Shown here in pieces: positions 50,038-60,431 of a DNA stretch of 64,000 nt. The translations under genes and the position numbers were made by a program. The notes under the pieces are model-generated. The model was not told the DNA's origin and made no database searches. It saw only the letters and a program-made list of their open reading frames with translations. How positions within the stretch are numbered: position 1 is the first letter of the stretch; each line of letters begins with the position of its first letter. Origin of the DNA: Triplophysa rosa (taxonomy: Eukaryota; Chordata; Actinopteri; Cypriniformes; Nemacheilidae). Location of the stretch: NCBI RefSeq assembly GCF_024868665.1, contig NC_079901.1, positions 164,067-228,066 of the forward strand. The letters are read 5' to 3'.

Positions 50038-51270
50038 TATATACACTCACCTAAAGGATTATTAGGAACACCTGTTCAATTTCTCATTAATGCAATTATC
50101 TAATCAACCAATCACATGGCAGTTGCTTCAATGCATTTAGGGGTGTGGTCCTGGTCAAGACAATCTCCTGAACTCCAAACTGAATGTCAGAATGGGAAAG
50201 AAAGGTGATTTAAGCAATTTTGAGCGTGGCATGGTTGTTGGTGCCAGACGGGCCGGTCTGAGTATTTCACAATCTGCTCAGTTACTGGGATTTTCACGCA
50301 CAACCATTTCTAGGGTTTACAAAGAATGGTGTGAAAAGGGAAAAACATCCAGTATGCGGCAGTCCTGTGGGCGAAAATGCCTTGTTGATGCTAGAGGTCA
50401 GAGGAGAATGGGCCGACTGATTCAAGCTGATAGAAGAGCAACTTTGACTGAAATAACCACTCGTTACAACCGAGGTATGCAGCAAAGCATTTGTGAAGCC
50501 ACAACACGCACAACCTTGAGGCAGATGGGCTACAACAGCAGAAGACCCCACCGGGTACCACTCATCTCCACTACAAATAGGAAAAAGAGGCTACAATTTG
50601 CACGAGCTCACCAAAATTGGACAGTTGAAGACTGGAAAAATGTTGCCTGGTCTGATGAGTCTCGATTTCTGTTGAGACATTCAAATGGTAGAGTCAGAAT
50701 TTGGCGTAAACAGAATGAGAACATGGATCCATCATGCCTTGTTACCACTGTGCAGGCTGGTGGTGGTGGTGTAATGGTGTGGGGGATGTTTTCTTGGCAC
50801 ACTTTAGGCCCCTTAGTGCCAATTGGGCATCGTTTAAATGCCACGGCCTACCTGAGCATTGTTTCTGACCATGTCCATCCCTTTATGACCACCATGTACC
50901 CATCCTCTAATGGCTACTTCCAGCAGGATAATGCACCATGTCACAAAGCTCGAATCATTTCAAATTGGTTTCTTGAACATGACAATGAGTTCACTGTACT
51001 AGAATGGCCCCCACAGTCACCAGATCTCAACCCGATAGAACATCTTTGGGATGTGGTGGAACGGGAGCTTCGTGCCCTGGATGTGCATCCCACAAATCTC
51101 CATCAACTGCAAGATGCTATCCTATCAATATGGGCCAACATTTCTAAAGAATGCTTTCAGCACCTTGTTGAATCAATGCCACGTAGAATTAAGGCAGTTC
51201 TGAAGGCGAAAGGGGGTCAAACACCGTATTAGTATGGTGTTCCTAATAATCCTTTAGGTGAGTGTATATA
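50038..51270 (+). mobile_element. Tc1/mariner element (DD36E type), intact
   Basis: 1233 bp including the flanking TA bases. The left end TATATACACTCACCTAAAGG and the right end CCTTTAGGTGAGTGTATATA are inverted copies, extending perfectly for about 35 bp to GGAACACC / GGTGTTCC. The single ORF is open for its full length. TA at both ends is the Tc1/mariner target duplication. It is the only element in the window with intact ends and an intact gene. Confidence 0.9.
50192..51232 (+). CDS. Tc1/mariner transposase, full length (346 residues)
   Basis: The cut-and-paste transposase reads from MGKKGDLSNFERGMVVGARR. It has a paired-like helix-turn-helix (residues about 8-60, with SISQSAQLLGFSRTTISRVY), a second helix-turn-helix (about 70-125, TTLRQMGYNSRRPHRVPL) and the DDE catalytic domain. 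Catalytic residues are D155 (AWSDESRF), D246 (YFQQDNAPCH) and E283 (NPIEHLWD). The D246-E283 gap holds 36 residues, so this is DD36E rather than the DD34E of classic Tc1. A glycine-rich AGGGGVMVWG strand sits near 189-198. Length is typical, there are no stops or frameshifts, and the ORF sits between intact terminal repeats, so the enzyme may be active. Confidence 0.9.
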   Translation: MGKKGDLSNFERGMVVGARRAGLSISQSAQLLGFSRTTISRVYKEWCEKGKTSSMRQSCGRKCLVDARGQRRMGRLIQADRRATLTEITTRYNRGMQQSICEATTRTTLRQMGYNSRRPHRVPLISTTNRKKRLQFARAHQNWTVEDWKNVAWSDESRFLLRHSNGRVRIWRKQNENMDPSCLVTTVQAGGGGVMVWGMFSWHTLGPLVPIGHRLNATAYLSIVSDHVHPFMTTMYPSSNGYFQQDNAPCHKARIISNWFLEHDNEFTVLEWPPQSPDLNPIEHLWDVVERELRALDVHPTNLHQLQDAILSIWANISKECFQHLVESMPRRIKAVLKAKGGQTPY

Positions 51271-51375
51271 CTCATTCTGTAGAACACCAAATTTGAAGAC
51301 CCAATTTACACAATGCATCTCTTTCTAACAGATTAACAGGAGTCTGATTTGATATAAGGAAAGGTTGGTCACATC

Positions 51376-51378
51376 TTG

Positions 51379-51414
<36 letters not shown>
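51376..51414. repeat. (TA)n microsatellite
   Basis: A perfect TA dinucleotide run of about 30 bp just right of the Tc1 element. Confidence 0.85.
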
Positions 51415-51416
<2 letters not shown>

Positions 51417-51499
51417 CACTGGGCTTTCCACATATCCTTGTTTTTTTTTCTGTAATGGTTTATTGGGCTTTGACCTGGACCTCAAAAGTCTACTATCAC

Positions 51500-51963
51500 C
51501 TCTCCTTTTCACCCTCAGGCGGCTGTTTCATGGACTAGTGGGGGCAGTCTTTTCCGTTCAGGCTGTCCAATATCTCATTGTTGAGTCCATTTTCTTATTG
51601 AGCCTTGAATCACATGGTGCCAAAAACTCCACTCAGATGTGCCATGGAGTTTAAGTCTCTGTTTTAATGTCTCTGGGCGTGTGTCTTTGGGTTTTCTCTT
51701 TCTCAAAGCTGTTCCCCCTTTTTTTCTTTTTGTGTCCTTAGGGTCCACTATGCTTGAAATTCAGCATGCAGTGCTTGCTGCACGTGCATCAAAATAGTCC
51801 CCTTCATGAAATGAGAGTCCACATCTCTGTCAAGTTCCGATGTTAATGTTTGCCCTTGTTTTGCTAATACCACCTTAATCCAATTCCCAGCCCCTTCGTG
51901 CATGTCAGGGAGGCGAGTGACCATTAGCCTCTCAAGGTCCGATGTGGCCCAGTACACACACGG
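51500..51963 (-). pseudogene. ERV gag fragment
   Basis: The minus frame 51957-51748 reads YWATSDLERLMVTRLPDMHE then GAGNWIKVVLAKQGQTLTSE, a capsid-type segment of fish retroviral gag (the TRLPDxHEGAGxWI block). A second frame continues to about 51500. The flanking sequence 51964-53080 is A-rich on this strand and probably derives from the rest of gag and the leader, but I cannot read it. Confidence 0.6.
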
Positions 51964-53085
51964 TCTCTTTGTACTGTATCTTTACTTCTAAGTCAGTGGT
52001 TTAAAATGATCTTTTTCCTGTGACACCTTCCTTCATCAAATGATGGCTCTTTTTTCCCTTCCTCCCTCTGTCTCGCTGTCTTCTAGTGGTCTGCTTTTTC
52101 TTAATTATTTATGTCTTATCCACCAACTTTTCTATCTCCTTAATTTTCCTGTTTAACGCTGCCCCTAATAACTTTTACTTTTATTTACTATTCTATCCTT
52201 ACTGTCGTTTTGGTCTTACATGGCCCCATCTGTCTTTCATCTCTTAACTTCAGAAACTTTTACAATTCCTGTGAGTAATGGAAATTGACCTTCAGAGGTC
52301 ACATATGGAGGGGGTTTTGCCCACACACCCTCCATTTGTCTCTCTCTCTGCCCTTTGGAGCATTTATGGCTGCCATTACTTTTTATTACAACAAACCTTA
52401 GCTTTTTAAATAGTTATTGCTTTTATTATTATTTTCTCTATCTCCCTTTTACCACAATCACTTTATAGTTTATTCTCTTATTTTCCCAGCTCTTACAATC
52501 TCCCAAATAGTCAATTCCCCACAGATTCTCCAATTGTTCTTGAAAGTAGATTTACTTTCAAGCTCTTTTATATCCAAAATTGTCAACTAACAATATTAAC
52601 CACTTGACACTTTTCCTTTTTTGGTTAAGCTTTCTCATTTGGTTAAAAAATCATCCTTTTACCAATCATTTAGTTTCATTATACAATTTTAAAAGTAGAT
52701 TTATTCTCCACTATAGTAACTTACTTTTCAGCTTCAATTACCTATAAACATAATATCTTTAACAGGTTTCTTCATTTAATACTCTACATTCATACCCGTC
52801 CCTTACACCTATATCAGTGTTCCTTAATTTTTAGGGCTTATATTTATACTTTACCTCTTTATTTATAGAGATTTATGCTTTCATCCTGTGTCTCTTTATT
52901 GATAGGATTTATGAGTTTATACTTTATCTTCGTCCCTTTATACAGGGATTATATGTGTATATTTATTCCTTTATTTACAGGATTTATTTATTCTTCTCAC
53001 GTGTACTAACAATTACACTCCAGAGCTTATGGCCACAGTCACACTTCAGTCATGCTCACACAGATCTCATCAAACACAAATTAAA
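51964..53085 (-). other. Presumed ERV gag/leader, unreadable
   Basis: No open frame or motif is supported. Strong strand asymmetry (T-rich plus strand, A-rich minus strand) is typical of retroviral RNA-sense composition, consistent with its position between gag and the tandem-repeat leader. Confidence 0.35.
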
Positions 53086-53631
53086 CACACACCATCAAGT
53101 TTGCACTCTGTCTTTATAAATTCACATTTGAATAAATAAAAGGCAACCCTTGAACAATCACACTATCAAGTTTACACTCTGTCTTTATAAATTCACACTT
53201 GAATAAATAAAAGGCAACACTTGAACAGACACACCAACAAGTTTGCACTCTATCTTCGTTTTCACTCTGGAATCAACGAAAGGCAACACTTGAACACACA
53301 CACCAACAAGTTTGCACTCTATCTTCGTTTTCACTCTGGAATCAATGAAAGGCAACGTCTCGGGTTACTTGGCTGTAACCCTGTTCCCTGAAAAAGCGGG
53401 AACGAGATGCTGCGTTTCAAACGCTATGGGAGAACAGTCTTTGTTCGACCGGTTGTGAAGCACATGTGTCAAACACGCCAACATTTTTTGGCTTTAAATA
53501 ACCTCGGCAGGTGACGTGGCTGATTACAACAGCACCTGCAGGTTATAAATACGCGTGAAAGCGGACGCGTCTTCAGGTTCCAACTTTGTTTGAAAGGATG
53601 TCCGGGCACGCCTACAGTGCGGCATTGAGGC

Positions 53632-53735
53632 GCAGCATCTCGTTCCCGCTTTTTCAGGGAACAGGGTTACAGCCAAGTAACCCGAGACGTTCCCTTTCAA
53701 AAGCTACACTCGATGCTGCATTTCAAATGCTATGG
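53632..53735. repeat. DIRS-D internal complementary region
   Basis: GCATCTCGTTCCCGCTTTTT to AAGTAACCCGAGACGTT is complementary to the left end (53354-53410). The adjoining CCCTTTCAAAAGCTACACTC to ATGCTGCATTTCAAA is complementary to the right end (57760-57795). Fusion is at GACGTTCCC. Confidence 0.85.
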
Positions 53736-53821
53736 GAACGAGAATACCAACGCCGCCGCACTGGAAGTGTCTGGACACCCCCAAGGTTGTGTGGCGTGTG
53801 TGCACAAGCCGAGAGGAGGTC

Positions 53822-54922
53822 TCAGACGTGAGTCTGGGATGTAGACTCCAGGACACTTGCACCTGGAGTAGCATGGACATCCAGACTATAAAATCTCACA
53901 AATGTGTGCGGAGAGGACCAGCCCGCCGCATCACACACTTGCTGCAAGGGGACACCTCTTGCTAAGGCCATATAAGATGAAACCCCCCTTGTTGAATGAG
54001 CTCTGACTCCTAGAGGTGAAGCTTGACCATGCGCCTCGTAGGCCAGAGCAATAGAATCCTTCACCCAATGTGACATAGTCTGCTTGGTGGCCGCTGCCCC
54101 ACGGATGCGGCCCCCATAACATATGAAAAGCTGCTCTGATATACGCCACTGGCTGGTGCGGTGGACATAATTTCGAAGAGCACGTACTGGACACAGTAAG
54201 TGTAATCGTTCCTGCTCCGACGACGTGAACGGCGGAGGGCAGAAAGCCTCAAGAACAAGCAGATGCACGGTGGAGAACGGAGCTTTAGGCAGATATCTCG
54301 GGTGAGGATGCAGAATAGCTTTGACCATCCCAGGGGCAAAAATTAAACAGGAGGGCGAGGTTGAGAGCACCTGGAAATCTCCAATTCTCTTAAGAGAAGT
54401 GATTGCCGTTAGAAAAACCATCTTAAGGGTCAGAAGCCTGACAGGTGCTGACTCCATAGGTTCGAAAGGGGCGCCAACCAGACCCTCGAGCACTCCTTGG
54501 TGATTTATGTACGAGACTACTGAAGTGTTGTCCGCCCGCACTAGGACATGGTAGCCTCGTAACTCCCGGAGGAAGTATTTCAGGGCCCGAAATACAGCCA
54601 TCATCTCGAGGCAATTGATGTGCCAATCGAGAAGTTGACCTCTCCAGACCCCCTGGGCTGGACGGCCATCTAAGACCGCGCCCCAGCTCGTGAGGGAAGC
54701 GTCTGTCGTTAACATCTTGCGATGACAACATGGACCGAGAGTGGGACCTAAAGTCAGAAACCGAGGACTGAACCACATAGAAAGGGTGCGAAGCCCCTGG
54801 CGCGTCAACCTTATCTGCCTCTGGGGGTTGGCCCTTGGATGAAACCCCCTGGCTCTGAGCCACAACTGAAACGGTCTCATATGCAGGAGGCCCAGAGGTA
54901 TCACTGTGGAAGCCGCCGCCAT
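53822..54922 (-). pseudogene. DIRS-D RNase H - tyrosine recombinase, open but internally deleted
   Basis: The open 366-codon frame has the spacer STVIPLGLLHMRPFQLWLRA (5-24) and RNase H residues D74 (LTTDASLTSWG), E106 (HINCLEMMAVF) and D131 (VLVRADNTSV). At about residue 147 (NHQGVLEG|LVGAPFE) the RNase H C-terminus and recombinase N-terminus are deleted in frame. The recombinase core follows: R179 (TSLKRIGDF), H309 and R312 (RAHSTRG), H339 (SSPHTFV), Y345 (FYSLD), a full R-H-R-H-Y set. The recombinase would integrate the circular DIRS DNA. The catalytic residues survive although the protein is a fusion lacking an N-terminal domain; activity is unlikely but not excluded in trans. Confidence 0.75.
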
Positions 54923-56009
54923 GAGACCTAGAATTCTTTGAAAGTGATGAATAGTGACTTTCTGGCCTAGCCTGATGCTCCTCGGTGCTCAGGATGGATT
55001 CGACGCTTGCTGGAGACAGTTGTGCTTGCATCGCAGTCGAGTCCCATATTATCCCTAAATACGTTGTATTTTGCGTAGGGGAGAGAATGCTCTTTGTCGC
55101 GTTGAGTCTTAACCCGAGAGCTTTGAGATGAGCTAGGACGACATCCCGATGTCAAAGCGCTAGCTCTCGAGACTGAGCTAAAACCAGCCAGTCGTCTATG
55201 TAATTCAAAATGCGGATGCCCTGGAGTCGCAGAGGAGCCAGAGCTGCATCCATGCATTTCGTGTATGTGCGGTGTGACAAGGCAAGGCCGAATGGAAGAA
55301 CCCGATACTGGTAAGCTTCACCCCCGAAAGCGAACCTCAGGAATTTCCTGTGTTGTAGCAAGATCTCTATGTGAAAGTATGCATCTTTGAGATCGATAGT
55401 TATGAACCCGTCATTTGACTGAATTTGAGATACAACATTTTGAATTTGTGCGTCTTCAAGTAGCGGTTCAATTCGCGAAGATCTAGAATTGGACGCAACC
55501 CCCCATCTTCCTTGGGAACTAGAAAATATCGGCTGTAATAGCCTGACTCTCTGTCTGATAGGGGAACACGTTCTATGGCCCCTTTGTCCAGCAGAGCTTG
55601 TAATTCTTGTGTCAACAAATGTGCTCGCTCCGGTTGCATGGAAGTGAGGACCACGCCGTTGAAACGCGGAGGGCGATATGCAAATTGAATCCTGTAGCCC
55701 TTGGCTACAGTCCTTTCTACCCATGGAGATACACCTGGAAGCAGTTTCCATGCTGCCAGCTTCTCTGAAAGGGGTATTAACGTCAACACTTCGTCTTGTT
55801 GGGGGGATGCCGGATATTCGGCGTCCTGAAGTGTGGCAGGAGATGACCGGATATTTAGCATTTTTGGGGCCGCTAATCCCCGAAACACTGGTAGTGGCGG
55901 GGATTGCAAAGCGGCCTTGTGAGGGTGCCGAAGAGGAACCTCTAATTTCTCTTGGAATTTGACGCACCCCTCCCCGGGGGGGCATACCCCCACAGTCCCG
56001 GGCACACAA
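54923..56009 (-). pseudogene. DIRS-D reverse transcriptase, frameshifted
   Basis: Frame one (56005-55400): FNGVVLTSMQPERAHLLTQE, GYYSRYFLVPKEDGGLRPIL (RT motif 1-2), DLRELNRYLKTHKFKM. A one-base shift near 55420 leads to frame two (to 55152): FITIDLKDAYFHIEILLQHR with the first catalytic Asp, AYQYRVLPFGLALSHRTYTK, and ILNYIDDWLVLAQ with the YIDD box. A stop and further shifts follow (NATKSILSPTQNTTYLGIIW in a third frame, then 55031-54423). Two or three indels inactivate it. Confidence 0.8.
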
Positions 56010-56012
56010 ATC

Positions 56013-57418
56013 TCAGGATCTCTTCTTTCTAGAAGAGATAAAGCACCTCAGATCCGGCCCTCCCGAGGCGGCCTGAGGGGCATGGTGGGCCGCTCCCCTG
56101 CCTCTGCGAGGGGGGGCGAGACTCGCCACACTCTCCCTGAGGACCTCGCGCCTCAGGTAGACCGGACCCACCCGAGACTGTGTGCCTGGTCGGGACTGGG
56201 GAACTGGTCCAGAGTGGGTGGCCGACACTCCAGACGCTTGGGCACGGCGGGGGAGATACCTGACGAATGCCTCCTCGTGATGTCTCGCCTCCCTGGTGAC
56301 TACGGTATTAACCGCATCGCCAAACAGTCCGGAAGGCGAGATCGGCGCATCAAGGAGGAAGGACCTGTCCCTGTCCTTGATGCCCGTGAGGTTCAACCAC
56401 AGATGCCTCTCCACGGTGACCAAAGCAGCCATAGAACGGCCGTCTGCTTGGTCGCGCGGAGAGACAAATCTGTGGCACAGCGTAGATCTGAAAACGCTGC
56501 TTCGTCGATCACCCCGCCAGTGCTAACATCATCCAGCAGGTCAGCCTGGTACGCCTGCAGAACCGCCATGGTGTGCAGGGCAGCACCAGCCTGACCCGCT
56601 GCCTGAAAAGCTTTTTCCACCAGCGCAGATGTAACTCTGCAAGGCTTGGTGGGAAGAGGAGGCTTTTTCAAGGAGGCCGATGTCCGAGGGGAGAGATAGC
56701 TCGCCAGCGTCTCTTCCACCCGGGGCATCGCCGTGTAGCCCCGCGTCCTCGCACCAACGATGGTCGAATAAATCGACATCGATGGCATAAAGACACGGGA
56801 GGAATGAGGTTTCTGCAACGAACGAGATAACTCGTCGTGGAGATCCTCGAAGAAAGGGAGAGCCCGATGTTAGGGCTCATCCCCTCGGCCACCCGACAGA
56901 TATCTGTCGTCAAGTTTTGATCCCTTGGGGGCCTCTTGTTCCTGTGGCCAGTCGAGCTTGAGGCGGTCGACTGCCTTGGTTACAGCCCCGAGTAGATCCT
57001 CAATTGCTTTCACATCGCGAGAGGACCACTCCGAGGCGGTGCTTTCTAACCCCGCAGAAACAAGGGAAGCCTCGTCCTCCGCCGGCTCAGAAGAAGTGCC
57101 GGGGCGCGCTTCAGAAGCGGACGTGAGGACGTCACGGTTCGGCGAATGCACGGGAGAAGTGGACGGATCCGTCTCCCGTGCCTCAGCAAGCTCAAACCGC
57201 GAACCCCAGGACGAGGAAGAGGTGGCTCGGTCTCGCTTAAAAAAGGCGAGCCGAGCACACAGAACCCGGAAGTCAAAGACATCACAAAGTTAGCACTCTC
57301 CCTCAAGTCCCTGGGAGGCATGATCAGCCCCCAAGCATTCAAAACAAAACTCATGCTTGTCGGCATCAGAGAGGATCCGCTCACAGGGAGGGACACATCT
57401 CCGATCCGAGTCAGCCAT
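56013..57418 (-). pseudogene. DIRS-D gag-like ORF
   Basis: The likely start is ATG 57418: MADSDRRCVPPCERILSDAD, with a C-x3-C ... H-x3-C-x2-C finger (KHEFCFECLGADH). A stop near 57290 interrupts; the same frame continues as RDVKAIEDLLGAVTKAVDRL (57000) and SSRVFMPSMSIYSTIVGART (56800), EEAFSDLRCATDLSLRATKQ (56475). A frameshift near 56430 leads to LVTVERHLWLNLTGIKDRDR and a basic tail ending at 56013. This is the same gene as in DIRS-B but of a divergent subfamily. It directly precedes the RT with 3 bp between stop and next frame. Confidence 0.75.
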
Positions 57419-58112
57419 GGTAAGATCTTTCCTGTTATTTAACACTAGGCTAAGTGACTAAAAAGTGCTTAGACACTAGCGAAAAATACACTTTACTTTA
57501 TTTTACTTTGCAGCGCTCTGCAATCAAACATAAGAGGGAGACTTCTCCCTCACAACACAGATGCAGACACAACGCACACAAAGCAGTCCTTGAAGACAAA
57601 AGCACCTGAAGACGCGTTCGCTTTCACGCGTTTTTATAACCTGTAGGTGCTTGTGTAATCAGCCACGTCACCTGCCGAGGTTATTTAAAGCCAAAACATT
57701 TTGGCATGTTTGACACACGTGCTTCACAACCGGTCGCACAAAGACTGTTCTCTCATAGCGTTTGAAACGCAGCATCGAGTGTAGCTTTTGAAAGGCAACA
57801 CTTGAACACACACCAACAAGTTTGCACTCTATCTTCGTTTTCACTCTGAAATCAACGAAAGGCAACACTTGAACACACACACCATCAAGTTTGCACTCTA
57901 TCTTCGTTTTCACTATGGAATCAACGAAAGGCAACACTTGAACACACACCGATCAATGTATTCATACCTTTCTGCTCTCTCACTCCTCATTTTCAAAAAC
58001 AATTATTACCATACGAGACTGACACAAACATAAAGCAAAATTTACAAACACTAGTACTAGAATTTTCTCCTGCACAGGACTTTGTTGTCTATAAATAACT
58101 ATATGGTGTAGA

Positions 58113-60131
58113 TGTCATGGCTCTGCCTCACTTAGTCATGTTTTTCTTGGTCCTGTGGCAGAGTCATGACAAAGCCTTTGATTATGTGTGGAGAGAAACA
58201 TATTATTGTCCTCTCCAGTGTCTCGTCATTGGCCCCGCCCCTCTCGTTTCATGTATTGCTTCCCTGCCGTGTCTAATGTTTCCCACCTGCCCTGTGTCAT
58301 TATCCCTCGTTTGTCTTGCCTATAAATGCCCTCATGTTTCGTTGTCCCGTGTCGGTCATTGAGTGTGTTTGCCGTGTACCCTGTGTCTAAGTCTTGCTGT
58401 CATCCATGCCGTGTGTTTACCGGTCCTGTCGTGTGCCTTCCTGCTCTCCGTTTTGCCTGTGCCTCATGTTGCCGTCTCCCTTGTCATAATAAGTGTTTAG
58501 TTTAGTCTTTGTCGAGTGTTGTCTAGTTTAGTGTTAGTGAGTTTATGTCCCTGTTTGCCCTTATTATTACTTTGTCTTGTTTACACCCCCTCGTGTGTTT
58601 TTGTGTTGTGTTTTTTGGTTTAAATAAATATCATTTTTGTTAACCCCTTATCTGCTGCCTGCAATTGGGTTCTCCCACACGTTTCATGACAGAATGACTG
58701 ACCAGACTACGAACCCAGTAGGCAGCATGGGCGCGAGACGGTCCCACCAGGCTCGCCTCCTCTGCGGAATTCGTCAGGGGAACGCAGACATCGAGGACTA
58801 TCTGGATGGAGGAGGATGTCTTCGGGGAGGAGGAGGTGGCGGTGCTTTTTAACGCCGTCTCAGGGACCCCCTGTAGCGGGCGGAGATGCGGTCGTTGAGA
58901 CCGCTGGACTTCGATGCCGTGTGGCGGTACGTCATGAACCGACCGGAGTCCAGGGTCTCAACACGACACAACCACCCATCTCCACTGGTCGCCATACAGG
59001 AGGGTCAGACCCTGCAGATCGGGGTTATAGGCATCGACACACCGCTCTCCTCACCCCCTGCAGCCTCGCCACCAGTCAGCCTTGGTGGCAAATGGGGGAG
59101 ACGTGAGTCCTGGGGGTCCACGTCCGAGGAGTCCCAGCCAGAGCCAGCAGTACCTTTTGCCTCTTTTCGTCAGCCGGCCTTCCAGGCGGCTTTCCAGCCG
59201 GTCCCCAGCCCTGTGCGGCCGGCCTTCCAGTCGGCGGTTCCCCCCAGGACTTCCCCAACAAAGACCCACAGGACTTCGCGCCCTTGAGCGCAGCCGGGGA
59301 CAAGTACTATTCCCCCAAAGACTGTTCCTCCCATGAACCCTTGTCTGTCCCCACCCCCCCTCCCATGTTTATTATTTTTGATGTCCCACCCTAGTCCTGT
59401 TGTTGTCTTGTCATGTCTGCCCTTGATTTTGTTTTCTTTGTTTTGCCTTGTCCTGTCTGTCACCCAGTCTGTCTTGTCTCGTCCGTCTACCCCTTGGTGA
59501 GCACCTGGAGGTGCTCATTATAGGGGGGCTTCTGTCATGGCTCTGCCTCACTTAGTCATGTTTTTCTTGGTCCTGTAGCAGAGCCATGACAAAGCCTTTG
59601 GTTATGTGTGGAGAGAAACATATTATTGTCCTTTTTGACAATAATATGCGTTCTCTCCAGTGTCTCGTCATTGGCCCCACCCCTCTCATTTCATGTATTG
59701 CTTCCCTGCCATGTCTAATGTTTCCCACCTGCCCTGTGTCATTATCCCTCATTTGTCTTGCCTATAAATGCCCTCATGTTTCGTTGTCCTGTGTCAGTCA
59801 TTGATTGTGTTTGCCTTGTACCCTGTGTATAAGTCTTGCTGTCATCCATGCCGTGTGTTTACCGGTCCTGTCGTGTGCCTTCCTGCTCTCCGTTTTGCCT
59901 GTGCCTCATGTTGCCGTCTCCCTTGTCATAGTAAGTGTTTAGTTTAGTCTTTGTCGAGTGTTGTCTAGTTTAGTGTTAGTAAGTTTATGTCCCTGTTTGC
60001 CCTTATTATTACTTTGTCTTGTTTACACCCCCTCGTGGGTTTTTGTGTTGTGTTTTTTGGTTTAAATAAATATCCTTTTTGTTAACCCCTTACCCCTTAT
60101 GCATTTGGGTTCTCCCACACGTTTCATGACA
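58113..60131 (+). mobile_element. LTR retrotransposon with paired LTRs and gag remnant (family II)
   Basis: Left LTR 58113-58691 (579 bp) and right LTR 59533-60131 (599 bp) both begin TGTCATGGCTCTGCCTCACT and end GTTTCATGACA. The longer right LTR has the TTTTTGACAATAATATGCGT hairpin arm the left has lost. A perfect 5-bp duplication GTAGA flanks it (58108-58112, 60132-60136), and a polypurine tract ATAGGGGGGCTTC precedes the right LTR. The interior is only 841 bp, with no RT, so it is non-autonomous. It inserted into the ERV leader. Confidence 0.9.
58694..59287 (+). pseudogene. Gag-remnant interior of the family II LTR element
   Basis: It starts ATGACTGACCAGACTACGAA immediately after the left LTR. 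The frame reads MGARRSHQARLLCGIRQGNA then DIEDYLDGG, an N-terminal gag helix, and ends at 58850. A second frame (58886-59287) is proline/serine-rich (PVSLGGKWG, then repeated PAFQ units). It is too short for a capsid. No canonical TGG primer-binding site is seen right after the left LTR. Mobilisation would depend on proteins from a full-length relative. Confidence 0.55.
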
Positions 60132-60431
60132 GTAGATTAATAAACCATCTGTATCATCACTATCCAACTCAACACCTTCTTAGTAATAAAACAGATTAGT
60201 GCATGCACTTATTTCCTTTGGAAGTGGAACCCTGTAATTCTTATTAATCTTTTTATTCTTAAATTTGGAAGAGCACTGTGAGAATCCTTACCACCACAAG
60301 CTTCTCTTTGATGAAAAATACAAACTTAGTAAATAAGCAAAAATGCTTACCTCATGTTTTAGGTGGCCACCCGTTAGTATTTCTCATATATTCAGCTTGC
60401 CGTGGTCTCTCACTTTTGTGCTCTAATCCAA
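60132..60431 (-). other. ERV leader next to the primer-binding site
   Basis: No gene. It is the non-coding ERV segment between the primer-binding site and the nested LTR element; it begins with the GTAGA duplication. Confidence 0.6.

Larger units (their letters stand above)
53354..57799 (-). mobile_element. DIRS-type retrotransposon D (distinct subfamily)
   Basis: 4.4 kb, minus orientation. The inverted terminal repeats at 53354-53580 and 57600-57799 share GTTTGAAACGCAGCATC and GCCACGTCACCTGCCGAGG-type blocks. AAC lies at both junctions (53354-53356 and 57797-57799), and the host ERV repeat reads GGCAACACTTGAAC intact when one AAC is removed. The internal complementary region is at 53632-53735. 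Order on the minus strand: gag, RT, RNase H, recombinase. It is more intact than A-C, with long open frames, but has frameshifts and one internal deletion. Confidence 0.85.
53086..57955 (-). repeat. 69-bp tandem repeats of the ERV leader, opened by DIRS-D
   Basis: Units of the form GCACTCTATCTTCGTTTTCA ... GGCAACACTTGAACACACAC of about 69 bp occur about four times at 53086-53353 and about two and a half times at 57800-57955. DIRS-D sits within one unit. Since 69 is a multiple of three, the younger units stay open on the minus strand as 23-residue repeats (VCVQVLPFVDSIVKTKIECK). Older units (53095-53220) have drifted. It may be leader DNA or part of an N-terminal gag extension. Confidence 0.7.

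Noticed and set aside
50294..50844. Minus-strand ORFs opposite the Tc1 transposase
   Set aside because: Shadows of the intact plus-strand transposase; no motif of their own.
53086..57955. CRISPR-like array
   Set aside because: The 69-bp units are contiguous tandem repeats without unique spacers, in a vertebrate retroviral leader.
58816..59303. Overlapping ORFs on both strands in the family II element interior
   Set aside because: GC-rich low-complexity frames; only the gag-head frame from 58694 and possibly 58886-59287 follow element orientation.
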